Shown here: positions 7,325-15,047 of the stretch, piece by piece
How positions within the stretch are numbered: position 1 is the first letter of the stretch
Layout of the letters: each line of letters begins with the position of its first letter
NCBI GenBank assembly: GCA_964544635.1
Contig: CAZJCK010000005.1
Location: 10,737 to 74,736 of the forward strand
Origin: CAZJCK01 sp964544635
Lineage (GTDB): Bacteria; Zixibacteria; MSB-5A5; GN15; FEB-12
Reading direction: 5' to 3'
DNA length: 64,000 nucleotides
Notes under the pieces: generated by a model
What the model was told of the DNA's origin: nothing
Seen by the model: only the letters and a program-made list of their open reading frames with translations
Database searches by the model: none
Position numbers and translations under genes: made by a program

Positions 7325-8269
7325 ATGATACGGAGGAGACATCAGAAGTCAACAAATGTCCACTACGGCCTGCTGGTCAACAAGTCGGCCAAAAACTACA
7401 ACCGCTCGGCAGTCAGCAGCCTGATCGGTCAGATCCGCAAGAGCGGCGGCCGTTACTCAATTGTCGAGCCGAAGAGTGCGGTCGACCTGCTGGCCGCCGC
7501 CCGGCAGATGGTCGAGCTGGATCCGCCCGACAAACAACTGACCGAAGCTGTCAACAGGTGGGGCAAGATCAGTTCGCTGGTGGCCTGTGGCGGTGACGGC
7601 ACCGCCAACCTGGTGGCGCGGGCGGCGATCGAGGCGAGCGTACCGCTCGGCCTGTATCCCCTGGGACGCGACAACAACATTGCCCGTTCGCTGCTCGACG
7701 ACATTGATCTCAAGGCTGCCCGCGACTGCATCACCCGGCGCAAGTATCGCCCGGTCGACTACGGTGTGGTAGCCGACCAGTGGTTTATCGGTTCAGTCGC
7801 AGTCGGGTTCCTGCCGGAACTGCACAGTCAGTTGGTACAGCACGGCAAACCGCGATTCTCGCCTGGCTGGAAGAAGATTGTCAACTGCGCGCTCGAGCGC
7901 ACGGTGCCGCGCCGTTTCACCATGGCTATCGACCAGTACCGCTTCGAAACCAAACCGTCCACTATCCTGGTCACACTGCTGCCGTACAGTTGTGGTCTTG
8001 AATTGTCACCGGCGTCGCTGATCGACGACGGCCAGGCCGAGGTAATTTTTGATACTGCCCAGGGCAACGAAACCCTGCTCGAGTGGGTAAAAGAATCAGC
8101 GCGACAAAAGTACCTCTATGGCACCGACGTGAAACTGTACCGGGGAGCACGGATTTCATTCGACCCGGCCGACGGTATGATACTGTACCTCGACGGTGAG
8201 CTGGTGGAGTTACCGACGCGCACGCTGGAAGTAGTCGTCGAGTCCAAAAAGCTGCGAGTGTTCTGTTGA
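7325..8269 (+). CDS. Diacylglycerol/lipid kinase family protein
   Basis: The 314-residue protein has the nucleotide-binding GGDGT motif of the DagK/YegS/sphingosine kinase family at residues 89-93, preceded by the N-terminal LLVNKSA strand. The next conserved loop, usually LGTGND, reads LGRDNN, an unusual change close to the phosphate-binding site. The C-terminal beta domain ends with DGELVELP, matching the usual DGE element. It phosphorylates a lipid in the family, but the substrate is unknown. The start is uncertain: GGAGGAG lies inside the frame at 7332-7338, and no ATG/GTG/TTG follows at the right distance. It overlaps the next gene by 4 bases (TTGA). Confidence 0.8.
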   Translation: MIRRRHQKSTNVHYGLLVNKSAKNYNRSAVSSLIGQIRKSGGRYSIVEPKSAVDLLAAARQMVELDPPDKQLTEAVNRWGKISSLVACGGDGTANLVARAAIEASVPLGLYPLGRDNNIARSLLDDIDLKAARDCITRRKYRPVDYGVVADQWFIGSVAVGFLPELHSQLVQHGKPRFSPGWKKIVNCALERTVPRRFTMAIDQYRFETKPSTILVTLLPYSCGLELSPASLIDDGQAEVIFDTAQGNETLLEWVKESARQKYLYGTDVKLYRGARISFDPADGMILYLDGELVELPTRTLEVVVESKKLRVFC

Positions 8270-8871
8270 GACTGTGCCTGGTGGTAATCGGTTTACTTAC
8301 AGTGTTGGTGATACAAGCGGCGGCGCAGGAGATCGAGCCGGTTGACACCGTTATCGACACGGTGGCGTCCGTTGATACCGTTCTGTTCGAGCCGGGCGAT
8401 CGCTTCAGGGGGGTGGCGCCGGTCACCGCCGAAGCCAACTTCGAGAAGCACCTGAGCCAGAATCCGACCATCGGGATGTTCAAGTCGATGCTGGTGCCGG
8501 GTTGGGGGCAGGTCGGCAACGGGGACTGGTTCAAGGCGCTCCTGTTCGCCGGGGTCGATGCCTGGTTCGTACTGAACGCGCTGAAGTACGGCAGTGACGC
8601 CGGCGACCTGTTTGACCAGTATGAAGCGACACCGGGCGATAACATCGCCGAACGTAACCGCCTGTACGACCTGTATTCCGACAAACGCGACCAGCGCAAC
8701 AAGTACACCTGGTTCGCCGTCTTCGCGACCCTGGCATCGATGCTCGATGCCTATGTCGATGCCCACCTGTCCGGATATCCGTCAAAACAGCTCGGTGAAC
8801 GTACGACACTGTCGGTTGAGCCGGAGTATCGCGACGAGACAATCCAGGCGACGCTGGCGCTTCGTTTTTAA
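8266..8871 (+). CDS. DUF5683-type exported membrane protein
   Basis: The 201-residue protein starts at a TTG overlapping the kinase stop. A signal peptide (cut after AAAQ) is followed by a short acidic linker and the segment MFKSMLVPGWGQVGNGDW, the hallmark PG.GQ of DUF5683, then two membrane segments and a tail ending in alternating polar and hydrophobic residues. DUF5683 proteins are common in the Bacteroidetes/FCB lineage and have no known activity. The stop codon TAA shares its bases with the convergent HD-GYP gene (TTAA at 8868-8871), so there is no room for a terminator between them. Confidence 0.7.
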   Translation: MRLCLVVIGLLTVLVIQAAAQEIEPVDTVIDTVASVDTVLFEPGDRFRGVAPVTAEANFEKHLSQNPTIGMFKSMLVPGWGQVGNGDWFKALLFAGVDAWFVLNALKYGSDAGDLFDQYEATPGDNIAERNRLYDLYSDKRDQRNKYTWFAVFATLASMLDAYVDAHLSGYPSKQLGERTTLSVEPEYRDETIQATLALRF

Positions 8872-10334
8872 TCCTTCAGGACGAATTGTTTGAGATCCAG
8901 GCCGTAGCGCTCGGGGTAGATCATGCGCACGATCTTGCGGTGCGCCTGATCGGGCTGGGTCAGGTCTACCCAGATCGGTGTGTCGAGCAGGCCGGAACGG
9001 TCGCCGACGATCTTGATATAGGGGCGGGACTGGTCGAGGTCGTTGTTGGTAATGATCAGGGCTATCTCTTCAGTGGTCAACAACACCAGCGAACCGGCCG
9101 GGTAGATGCCGATGATATCGTTGAAGATCTTCAGCAGGAAGGGATCAAACTTCGCCTTCATCTGGTAGCGCATCTTCTTCAGCACCTGGTCGGGCGGGAT
9201 TGACTTCTTGAGATAGATGCGCCCGGAGGTCAGGGCATCGAAAGAATCCACAATTGATATAATCCTCGAAAACAGCGTGGTCGGCGTCTTGTCCAGACGC
9301 AACAGGGGGTACCCGGTGAAGTCGTGATTGATATGATGCTCGAACGCAACCCGGGCGGCGCGGGCCGTGTGCATGTCGAATTTCAGGTTGCGCAAAATAG
9401 TTTTGGCGCCTAGCAGCGGATGCAACTGCATCTGGACCCAGTCGTTTTCATCGAAAGCATCCGGCTTGTTGATCAAATCCTGCGGCAGCTTGACCTTACC
9501 GATGTCGTGGAACAGGGCGCTGAACCCCAGCTGTGACAGGCGCGCACGATCCAGGCCGAGCCGCACTCCGAGCGTAAGCGCATACACGCACACATTGGTC
9601 GAGTGGGCATAGGTGTAGTCGTCGAAGTCCTTGATTGCGGCCAGCTCGATGAGCGACGATTCGTCGCGCGAGATATGCTCGATCAGGGAATGGACCACCC
9701 GCTTGGTCTTTGTAATGTTGATGTCCTTTTCCTGCATCGTCGAGGCGACGATGTCCTCGACAACTTTCATGGCCGAGAAAAAGGTGGTGCGGGCGGCGCG
9801 ACGGAACTGGCGGCGCACATCTTCAGTCAGCGTGCCGGCGCTGTCGTTCACTTCCTGTGCCGAGAGAATCGTGATACCGTCGAACCTGGCCTGTTTGATC
9901 GTCTCCGACAGCATGGCAATATTGTCTTCGGTCGGTTTTACTTTACTGAGGGCGATGACAAAGTCCTTCACGCTGCCCATCGAAGCCGAGCGCTCAATGG
10001 TGATCCCGCCGATGCCGAGCATCTTCCACTCGGCGATCACAGTCGACGCGCCGGACAGAGTGGCATCTTTCATTCGCACCAGGTGCTCATTGACGAAGAA
10101 GCGTCCGGAGATCAGCTTGATACGGACCTCGTCGGTATCGGTGAAGAAGCCGCGGAGCAGCTTCGAAAAGGCGATGAGTTGCTTTTTAAAGGTGTCGTTG
10201 TCGGGGTCGACCAGCCGCGTGGTCTTGTACAGAACAAACAGGTTGGTCAACAGTCGTTCTTCGGCGTCGCCGGCAAGAATCCGCCCGACCTCGGCTACGG
10301 TTTCCATCCTTGATGTGTCGAAGGTCGTACTCAT
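8868..10334 (-). CDS. HD-GYP-type phosphodiesterase-like signalling protein
   Basis: The 488-residue protein has a long helical N-terminal region (1-230) without a recognised sensor, then an HD domain with FHDIGKVKLP (metal-binding HD) and EHHINHDFTGYP, the counterpart of the HHE..DG.GYP motif that marks c-di-GMP phosphodiesterases. The Gly after the Asp is replaced by Phe, while the H-H, D and GYP parts remain. It should hydrolyse or bind a cyclic dinucleotide in the cytoplasm. Its ATG overlaps the stop of the HEAT-repeat gene by 4 bases, so the two are translationally coupled and probably work together. Confidence 0.8.
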   Translation of the reverse strand: MSTTFDTSRMETVAEVGRILAGDAEERLLTNLFVLYKTTRLVDPDNDTFKKQLIAFSKLLRGFFTDTDEVRIKLISGRFFVNEHLVRMKDATLSGASTVIAEWKMLGIGGITIERSASMGSVKDFVIALSKVKPTEDNIAMLSETIKQARFDGITILSAQEVNDSAGTLTEDVRRQFRRAARTTFFSAMKVVEDIVASTMQEKDINITKTKRVVHSLIEHISRDESSLIELAAIKDFDDYTYAHSTNVCVYALTLGVRLGLDRARLSQLGFSALFHDIGKVKLPQDLINKPDAFDENDWVQMQLHPLLGAKTILRNLKFDMHTARAARVAFEHHINHDFTGYPLLRLDKTPTTLFSRIISIVDSFDALTSGRIYLKKSIPPDQVLKKMRYQMKAKFDPFLLKIFNDIIGIYPAGSLVLLTTEEIALIITNNDLDQSRPYIKIVGDRSGLLDTPIWVDLTQPDQAHRKIVRMIYPERYGLDLKQFVLKD

Positions 10335-12292
10335 TGTTTCATTTCCTGCAGGTGGACGAGCCGTTTCATGGCGGCATCTTTGGCCAGTTTGCGGATTTCC
10401 GGGCGCCAGTTGCGTCGCAGTTTATTGAGCAGATCCTCGGCCTTGTCGCTGCGGTTGTAACTCAACGCCTCGAACGCGGCGTTGCGCAGGTTGGTGAAAA
10501 GCTCACCGCCCAGCGGGTTGATCTTGGTGGCCACTTCGTTGAGATATGACAGGGCGTTTTCGCCGCCGAGGATTGAGAAAGCATTGAGCAGCTGGCGCTG
10601 ATCGTCGAGCTGCATGCTCTCGAACGATTCGTCGTTGATAACCTCGGCGATGGCGGTGAAGGCCGGCTGGCCGCGCCGCTGCACGATGGTCTGGACTGCC
10701 AGACTGCGCACCTCGGCGTCGTTGTCCAGCGCCAGCTGGCGCAGCACCGGCAGGGCATTGTCGTTGGGGCAGTCGGCCAGGGCGATGACGATTTCGCGAC
10801 GGACTCGCGGCTCATGGTGATCAAGCGCTTTTTGCAGCAGGCTGAGGGCGCGATCGCTGCCGATCTGCGCCAGGATCGTTACCGTGTTGCGTACCACATA
10901 CCACCGCTTGTCATGAATGCCGCGCGAGACAATCTCCACATTTTCACTGCCGCGACGAATCAAATAGGCGACCAGGCCCTCACGGTGTGACCGGTGCTCC
11001 AGATCTCCGAGCAGTTCGGTGATGCCGGCCAGGGCCTGCCAGCCGAAGTTGTCGAGATATTTCTGCATCATTTCCGCGGCGACATCCTCGTGCTCATTCA
11101 GCGCCCTCGACAGGTATCGCAGGCGATCCCGGCTGCCGGCACTGACATAGGCATCACGGAGTCGTTCCGCCCACAACGGCTTCTCTTTGCGGATGCGGTC
11201 ATCCAGCGTTATGTAGAAGTTGATCAGGTAGCCGGCCTCGGCCAGGCGGCCATGTGAAACCATTTCGTTGAGCATCTTCTCAGAGATGGTAACGGTCTCG
11301 TAGAAGCCGTTCATCTCAACTTCCTGAAACATCATCTCTTTGAGCAGGCCGATCGTCGACAGGTAGGGATCGAACAGTAGATCCTCTTCGCTGATACGGC
11401 TAACCTCGATATTCTCTTCTTCACTCAGTTTGAATTCATCGTTCAGGATGAGGGCGGTATCGGGGGCCGGCGCTGAGGCTGATGGCGCCAGGTCGGTGAG
11501 ACCCATTGCCTCAGCCGCTTGTGAGGTCCGCATTTCAACCGCATCGAGGCCCTCCTGGGCAAACAGGTCGGCGCCGTCGTCGTCGCCCTCGACCCGGGCA
11601 TAGAAGAAACTGCGGTCATTCTGCTGATCGCTGTCGTCACCGTCGCGATGCTGCGCGCCATACACATACTCGCCGTCAGAAGCATCGTCATCGACGCCAC
11701 CGGCACCATCATCGGCGTCATCCGATCCGGTCAGGAAGATTCGGTGGTAACCGTCCTCGTCGGCCGAAATCTGTCGGCGACCGGGATCGGTATCTTCTTC
11801 CCGGGTCATGAAAACCTGGAGATTGAAGTCCGGATCGTAGTCGCGCAGGGCGACATCTTCGAGCGTCTCGAAGCTGAACCCGGTCACATCCGACTCCCAC
11901 AATCGGGTGGTCAGATCGCGCTCGCGGCCGGGGCTGTTGAGGTGCTGCTTGAGAGCGTCGAGGAGGCGAAAGACATCCTCGACCTCGATCCCGGCTCGAA
12001 AGGTAAACTCGGTGATACCGTTGTCGAAAAAGATGGCGGCAAGGTTTTCCTCGCGCGACCGGTCCTCGTACACCAGCTGCTCACGGTACCGGAGCAGTCC
12101 CTGCTCCACGCTGATCTTTACCTCAAACTGTTCGTCGACTATCTCAACGAGCTTTTCTGAGAACGACTGCTTGAGCGACTGCGGCAACGGGTTCGACTCC
12201 GGGTACATGGAGACAACCTTGATCACCTTCAGCAGATCCCGCAGGAGGAGCTGGACCTCTTCGATCTGTCTGTTGTTGGTCGTTGTGCTGAT
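10331..12292 (-). CDS. HEAT-repeat scaffold protein coupled to the HD-GYP gene
   Basis: The protein of about 653 residues has an N-terminal domain (about 1-140) rich in helices, a low-complexity acidic linker with many Asp and Gly (about 175-240), and a C-terminal half of HEAT repeats (IHDKRWYVVRNTVTILAQIG, HHEPRVRREIVIALADCP and relatives). Such alpha-solenoids bind proteins. The only standard start, GTG at 12226, has no ribosome-binding site and removes a coding-like stretch; an ATC at 12292 lies 8 bases after CAGGAG and keeps a helix (QIEEVQLLLRDLLKVIKVV). I therefore place the start at 12292 with low certainty. The HD-GYP gene follows with a 4-base overlap. Confidence 0.75.
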   Translation of the reverse strand: MSTTTNNRQIEEVQLLLRDLLKVIKVVSMYPESNPLPQSLKQSFSEKLVEIVDEQFEVKISVEQGLLRYREQLVYEDRSREENLAAIFFDNGITEFTFRAGIEVEDVFRLLDALKQHLNSPGRERDLTTRLWESDVTGFSFETLEDVALRDYDPDFNLQVFMTREEDTDPGRRQISADEDGYHRIFLTGSDDADDGAGGVDDDASDGEYVYGAQHRDGDDSDQQNDRSFFYARVEGDDDGADLFAQEGLDAVEMRTSQAAEAMGLTDLAPSASAPAPDTALILNDEFKLSEEENIEVSRISEEDLLFDPYLSTIGLLKEMMFQEVEMNGFYETVTISEKMLNEMVSHGRLAEAGYLINFYITLDDRIRKEKPLWAERLRDAYVSAGSRDRLRYLSRALNEHEDVAAEMMQKYLDNFGWQALAGITELLGDLEHRSHREGLVAYLIRRGSENVEIVSRGIHDKRWYVVRNTVTILAQIGSDRALSLLQKALDHHEPRVRREIVIALADCPNDNALPVLRQLALDNDAEVRSLAVQTIVQRRGQPAFTAIAEVINDESFESMQLDDQRQLLNAFSILGGENALSYLNEVATKINPLGGELFTNLRNAAFEALSYNRSDKAEDLLNKLRRNWRPEIRKLAKDAAMKRLVHLQEMKQ

Positions 12293-12362
12293 AACCGAAA
12301 CTCCTGAATAACATATAGAGGATCGGCAGGTTCGGCACAGAGCTTAAGATGCAGCCGCAGGC

Positions 12363-12394
12363 AAAAAAACGGCCCGCCAATGGTCGGCGGGCCG
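12363..12394 (-). terminator. Intrinsic terminator of the nucleotide-sugar dehydrogenase gene
   Basis: On the minus strand CGGCCCGCCG pairs with GGCGGGCCG around a 6-base loop and is followed by seven T residues, 26 bases after the stop of the dehydrogenase gene. Confidence 0.85.
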
Positions 12395-12419
12395 GATTCA
12401 GATCGATATGCAGTCCTGA

Positions 12420-13760
12420 CTACAGCACGTCGATTCTATTACGGTTTTTCTTGACCTCTTTGGTGGCGTTGCGGCTGTCGAACACCGCCTTGGAGTTATC
12501 CACGATCCACTGGTAGTCGTACCCGGTGTGATCGGTCAGGATGACTGTTATGTCTGCTGATGACATGAGCTTACGAGTTAGCTTCTGGGACCGGTAGCGG
12601 GTCTTGTTCCACTCGAAAGTGGGCACGAACGGATCGTTGTAAGTGATCTTGGCGCCGCGGTCTTCCAACAGCTTGATAACGTCGAGCGCCGGGGATTCTC
12701 GCATATCCTTGATATCCTTCTTGTACGATACTCCCAGCGCCACGATGGTTGATTTCTTGATCGATTTGGCGAACCGTTCGTTGAGCAGGCGGCTGATACG
12801 ATTGACGACATATTCCGGCATGGAGGAGTTGATATCGCCGGCCAGCTCGATGAAGCGGGCGTAATAGTTCAGCGATTTCAGTTTCCACGACAGATAATGC
12901 GGGTCGATCGGAATACAGTGCCCACCCAGGCCGGGGCCGGGGTAGAACGGCATGAAGCCGAACGGCTTGGTGGCGGCGGCATTGATGATCTCCCAGACAT
13001 CGAGACCCAGACGGTCACACATCAGGGCGACCTCATTGACCAGGCCGATATTCACCGAGCGGAAGGTGTTTTCCAGCAGCTTGACCATCTCAGCCGCCTG
13101 GGTCGACGAGACCGGGTGGATGTTTGGAATAGTCTGCTCGTAGAAGACGCGGGCGACGCGGGTGCAGGAGCGGGTGACTCCGCCAACCACGCGCGGCGTG
13201 TTCTTGGTCGTGTACGTCTTGTTGCCGGGATCGACACGTTCCGGGGAGAACGCCAGAAAGAAGTCCTTGCCCACCTGGCGCCCGCCTTCTTCCAACAGCG
13301 GCAGGATAAGATCCTCGGTGGTGCCGGGGTAGGTCGTCGATTCGAGGACCACCAGCGAGTTCTTGGTCAGGTATTCCTTGACCCAGTTAACTGCCGAGAG
13401 GATATAGCTGACATCGGGGTCCTTCGTTTTCGACAGCGGCGTCGGCACGCAGATCGAAATCGTGTCCATCTCGCCCAGCATTTTCGGGTCGGTGGTAGCG
13501 TGGAACTTCTTACTGTCGACTTGTTGCTTGACATGATTGTCGGACACGTCGTCGATATCCGACCGTCCCGAATTGAGAAGCTTCACCTTCTCTTCAGAAA
13601 TATCGAAACCGGTAACCTCGAAGCCGGCGGCGGCCATTTCGACAGACAGGGGCAGGCCGACATAACCCAGTCCGATCACGCCGACCTTGGCCGACTTGTT
13701 CTTGATTTTGTTGATGAGCTGATCGGCGGGGTTTGCACCCTTACGCTTGCGTTGTGCCAT
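12420..13760 (-). CDS. Nucleotide-sugar 6-dehydrogenase (UDP-GlcNAc/UDP-ManNAc type, WbpA/WecC-like)
   Basis: The 446-residue enzyme oxidises C6 of a UDP-hexose or UDP-N-acetylhexosamine to the uronic acid with two NAD+. The N-terminal Rossmann motif GVIGLGYVGLPL (about 27-38), the STTYPGTTE loop, FSPERVDPG and the catalytic Cys282 in GGHCIPIDP are all present; the ERVDPG and GHCIPIDP forms favour the N-acetylhexosamine subgroup (WbpA, TviB, WecC) over UDP-glucose dehydrogenase. A basic 15-residue N-terminal extension precedes the Rossmann fold. It is transcribed alone with its own terminator and would supply precursors for O-antigen or capsule, consistent with the exosortase nearby. Confidence 0.85.
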   Translation of the reverse strand: MAQRKRKGANPADQLINKIKNKSAKVGVIGLGYVGLPLSVEMAAAGFEVTGFDISEEKVKLLNSGRSDIDDVSDNHVKQQVDSKKFHATTDPKMLGEMDTISICVPTPLSKTKDPDVSYILSAVNWVKEYLTKNSLVVLESTTYPGTTEDLILPLLEEGGRQVGKDFFLAFSPERVDPGNKTYTTKNTPRVVGGVTRSCTRVARVFYEQTIPNIHPVSSTQAAEMVKLLENTFRSVNIGLVNEVALMCDRLGLDVWEIINAAATKPFGFMPFYPGPGLGGHCIPIDPHYLSWKLKSLNYYARFIELAGDINSSMPEYVVNRISRLLNERFAKSIKKSTIVALGVSYKKDIKDMRESPALDVIKLLEDRGAKITYNDPFVPTFEWNKTRYRSQKLTRKLMSSADITVILTDHTGYDYQWIVDNSKAVFDSRNATKEVKKNRNRIDVL

Positions 13761-14045
13761 TTTGACGTATCCGTTTGTTTGATGTGCCGTTGGGCGGGTC
13801 AGCGCCCGGTACTGTCAGTTGCTCTGTGTTCTGCTTATATCGGCGGCGGCCTCTCGGCGTTTACTGCCGTCCGGTAAACCGCGTCCCGGCAGCATGATAC
13901 CGCTCACCGCCTGAGGCAGTGGCTGGGAATATAGCGGTGCGCCAGGCTGCCGTCAAACCAAAAGGTGGACCCAATCGCTAACCGTTTGCCAAGCTGTGGC
14001 TAAATGCCTACCTTCCGGCCATGATCATTTCAGGGGAGAAACAGT

Positions 14046-15026
14046 ATGAGAGTGTTGATGGCCGCGGTCGCGGCAAGTCTGCTTTTGAACGCGGTTATGG
14101 CGGTCTCCGGACCGAACGAGGTGGTGCGCGTGGACCGCGATAACGACGCCCATGCGCTTCTGAACCGCGCCGATTCGGCCTTTCAGGGCCGTGATTATGA
14201 AGCCGCCCGCGAGCTGTACGTTGGGGCGTACGAACTGGCGGAGAAAGAGTTTAATCCCTCGGTGCTGGTCGAAGCCTCGGCCCAGGTGGCGCGGATGCAC
14301 ATCCTGCTTGACGACAAGGAGTCCGGACGGCCATGGCTGGCCCTGGCGGCCGAACGGGCAACCAAAGCTGATCCGCACGGCTGGTCGCGGTACTTGTCAG
14401 TCAGGGCCCGCTTCGAGTGGAAAGATGAGGATCTGGCAGCGGCAAAGGCGACACTCATCGATATGTATGAATACTGCCGGGCCAACGCCTTATGGGGGCG
14501 GGCGGTTGATGCCGCTAATCTCCTGGGCATCATCACTGAAACCGCAGCCGAGCAGAAGGAGTGGATCACGCAGGGAATCGCCGCCGCCGAAGCGGCCGAC
14601 GAGGGACGCTGGCTGGGGCCACTCTGGAACAACCTGGCGAGCATATATTTCGACGAAGCAGAATTCGACTCGGCGCTGAACGCCTATCTCAATGCACGCG
14701 AGTATCACTGGCGGCATTCCGGCGAAATCGGCAAGCTCTATGCCGACTACCATGTCGGCATGACCTATCGTAAACTCGGTGACTTCGACCAGGCCGCCAG
14801 CTGGCTGCGGCCGGTGCTGGCGTGGGCCGAACGCCTGGACAACGCCTCGGCGATTGGCCAGGCATCGGAGGATCTGGGTGAGGTGATGATCGCACAGGGG
14901 GACCACAAGGACGGTCTGGCGCTGCTGGAGCGCGCGCTTGAGATGTACAAGAAAGCCGGGCTTGATGAATCCTGGCCCGATGCCTATACCCGGCTTGTTG
15001 ACCGTGTCGCTGAACTGCAGGGATAG
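14046..15026 (+). CDS. Exported TPR-repeat protein
   Basis: The 326-residue protein has a signal peptide (hydrophobic residues 4-20) and then repeated helix pairs of TPR type, for example ALLNRADSAFQGRDYEAARELY near the N-terminus and ADYHVGMTYRKLGDFDQAASWL near residue 240. It should form a periplasmic alpha-solenoid for protein contacts. AGGGGAG precedes the ATG. The next gene, another TPR-containing membrane protein, starts 21 bases after its stop, so both are likely co-expressed. No catalytic motif is visible. Confidence 0.75.
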   Translation: MRVLMAAVAASLLLNAVMAVSGPNEVVRVDRDNDAHALLNRADSAFQGRDYEAARELYVGAYELAEKEFNPSVLVEASAQVARMHILLDDKESGRPWLALAAERATKADPHGWSRYLSVRARFEWKDEDLAAAKATLIDMYEYCRANALWGRAVDAANLLGIITETAAEQKEWITQGIAAAEAADEGRWLGPLWNNLASIYFDEAEFDSALNAYLNAREYHWRHSGEIGKLYADYHVGMTYRKLGDFDQAASWLRPVLAWAERLDNASAIGQASEDLGEVMIAQGDHKDGLALLERALEMYKKAGLDESWPDAYTRLVDRVAELQG

Positions 15027-15047
15027 GTTGCACGCGACGGTACTTCC

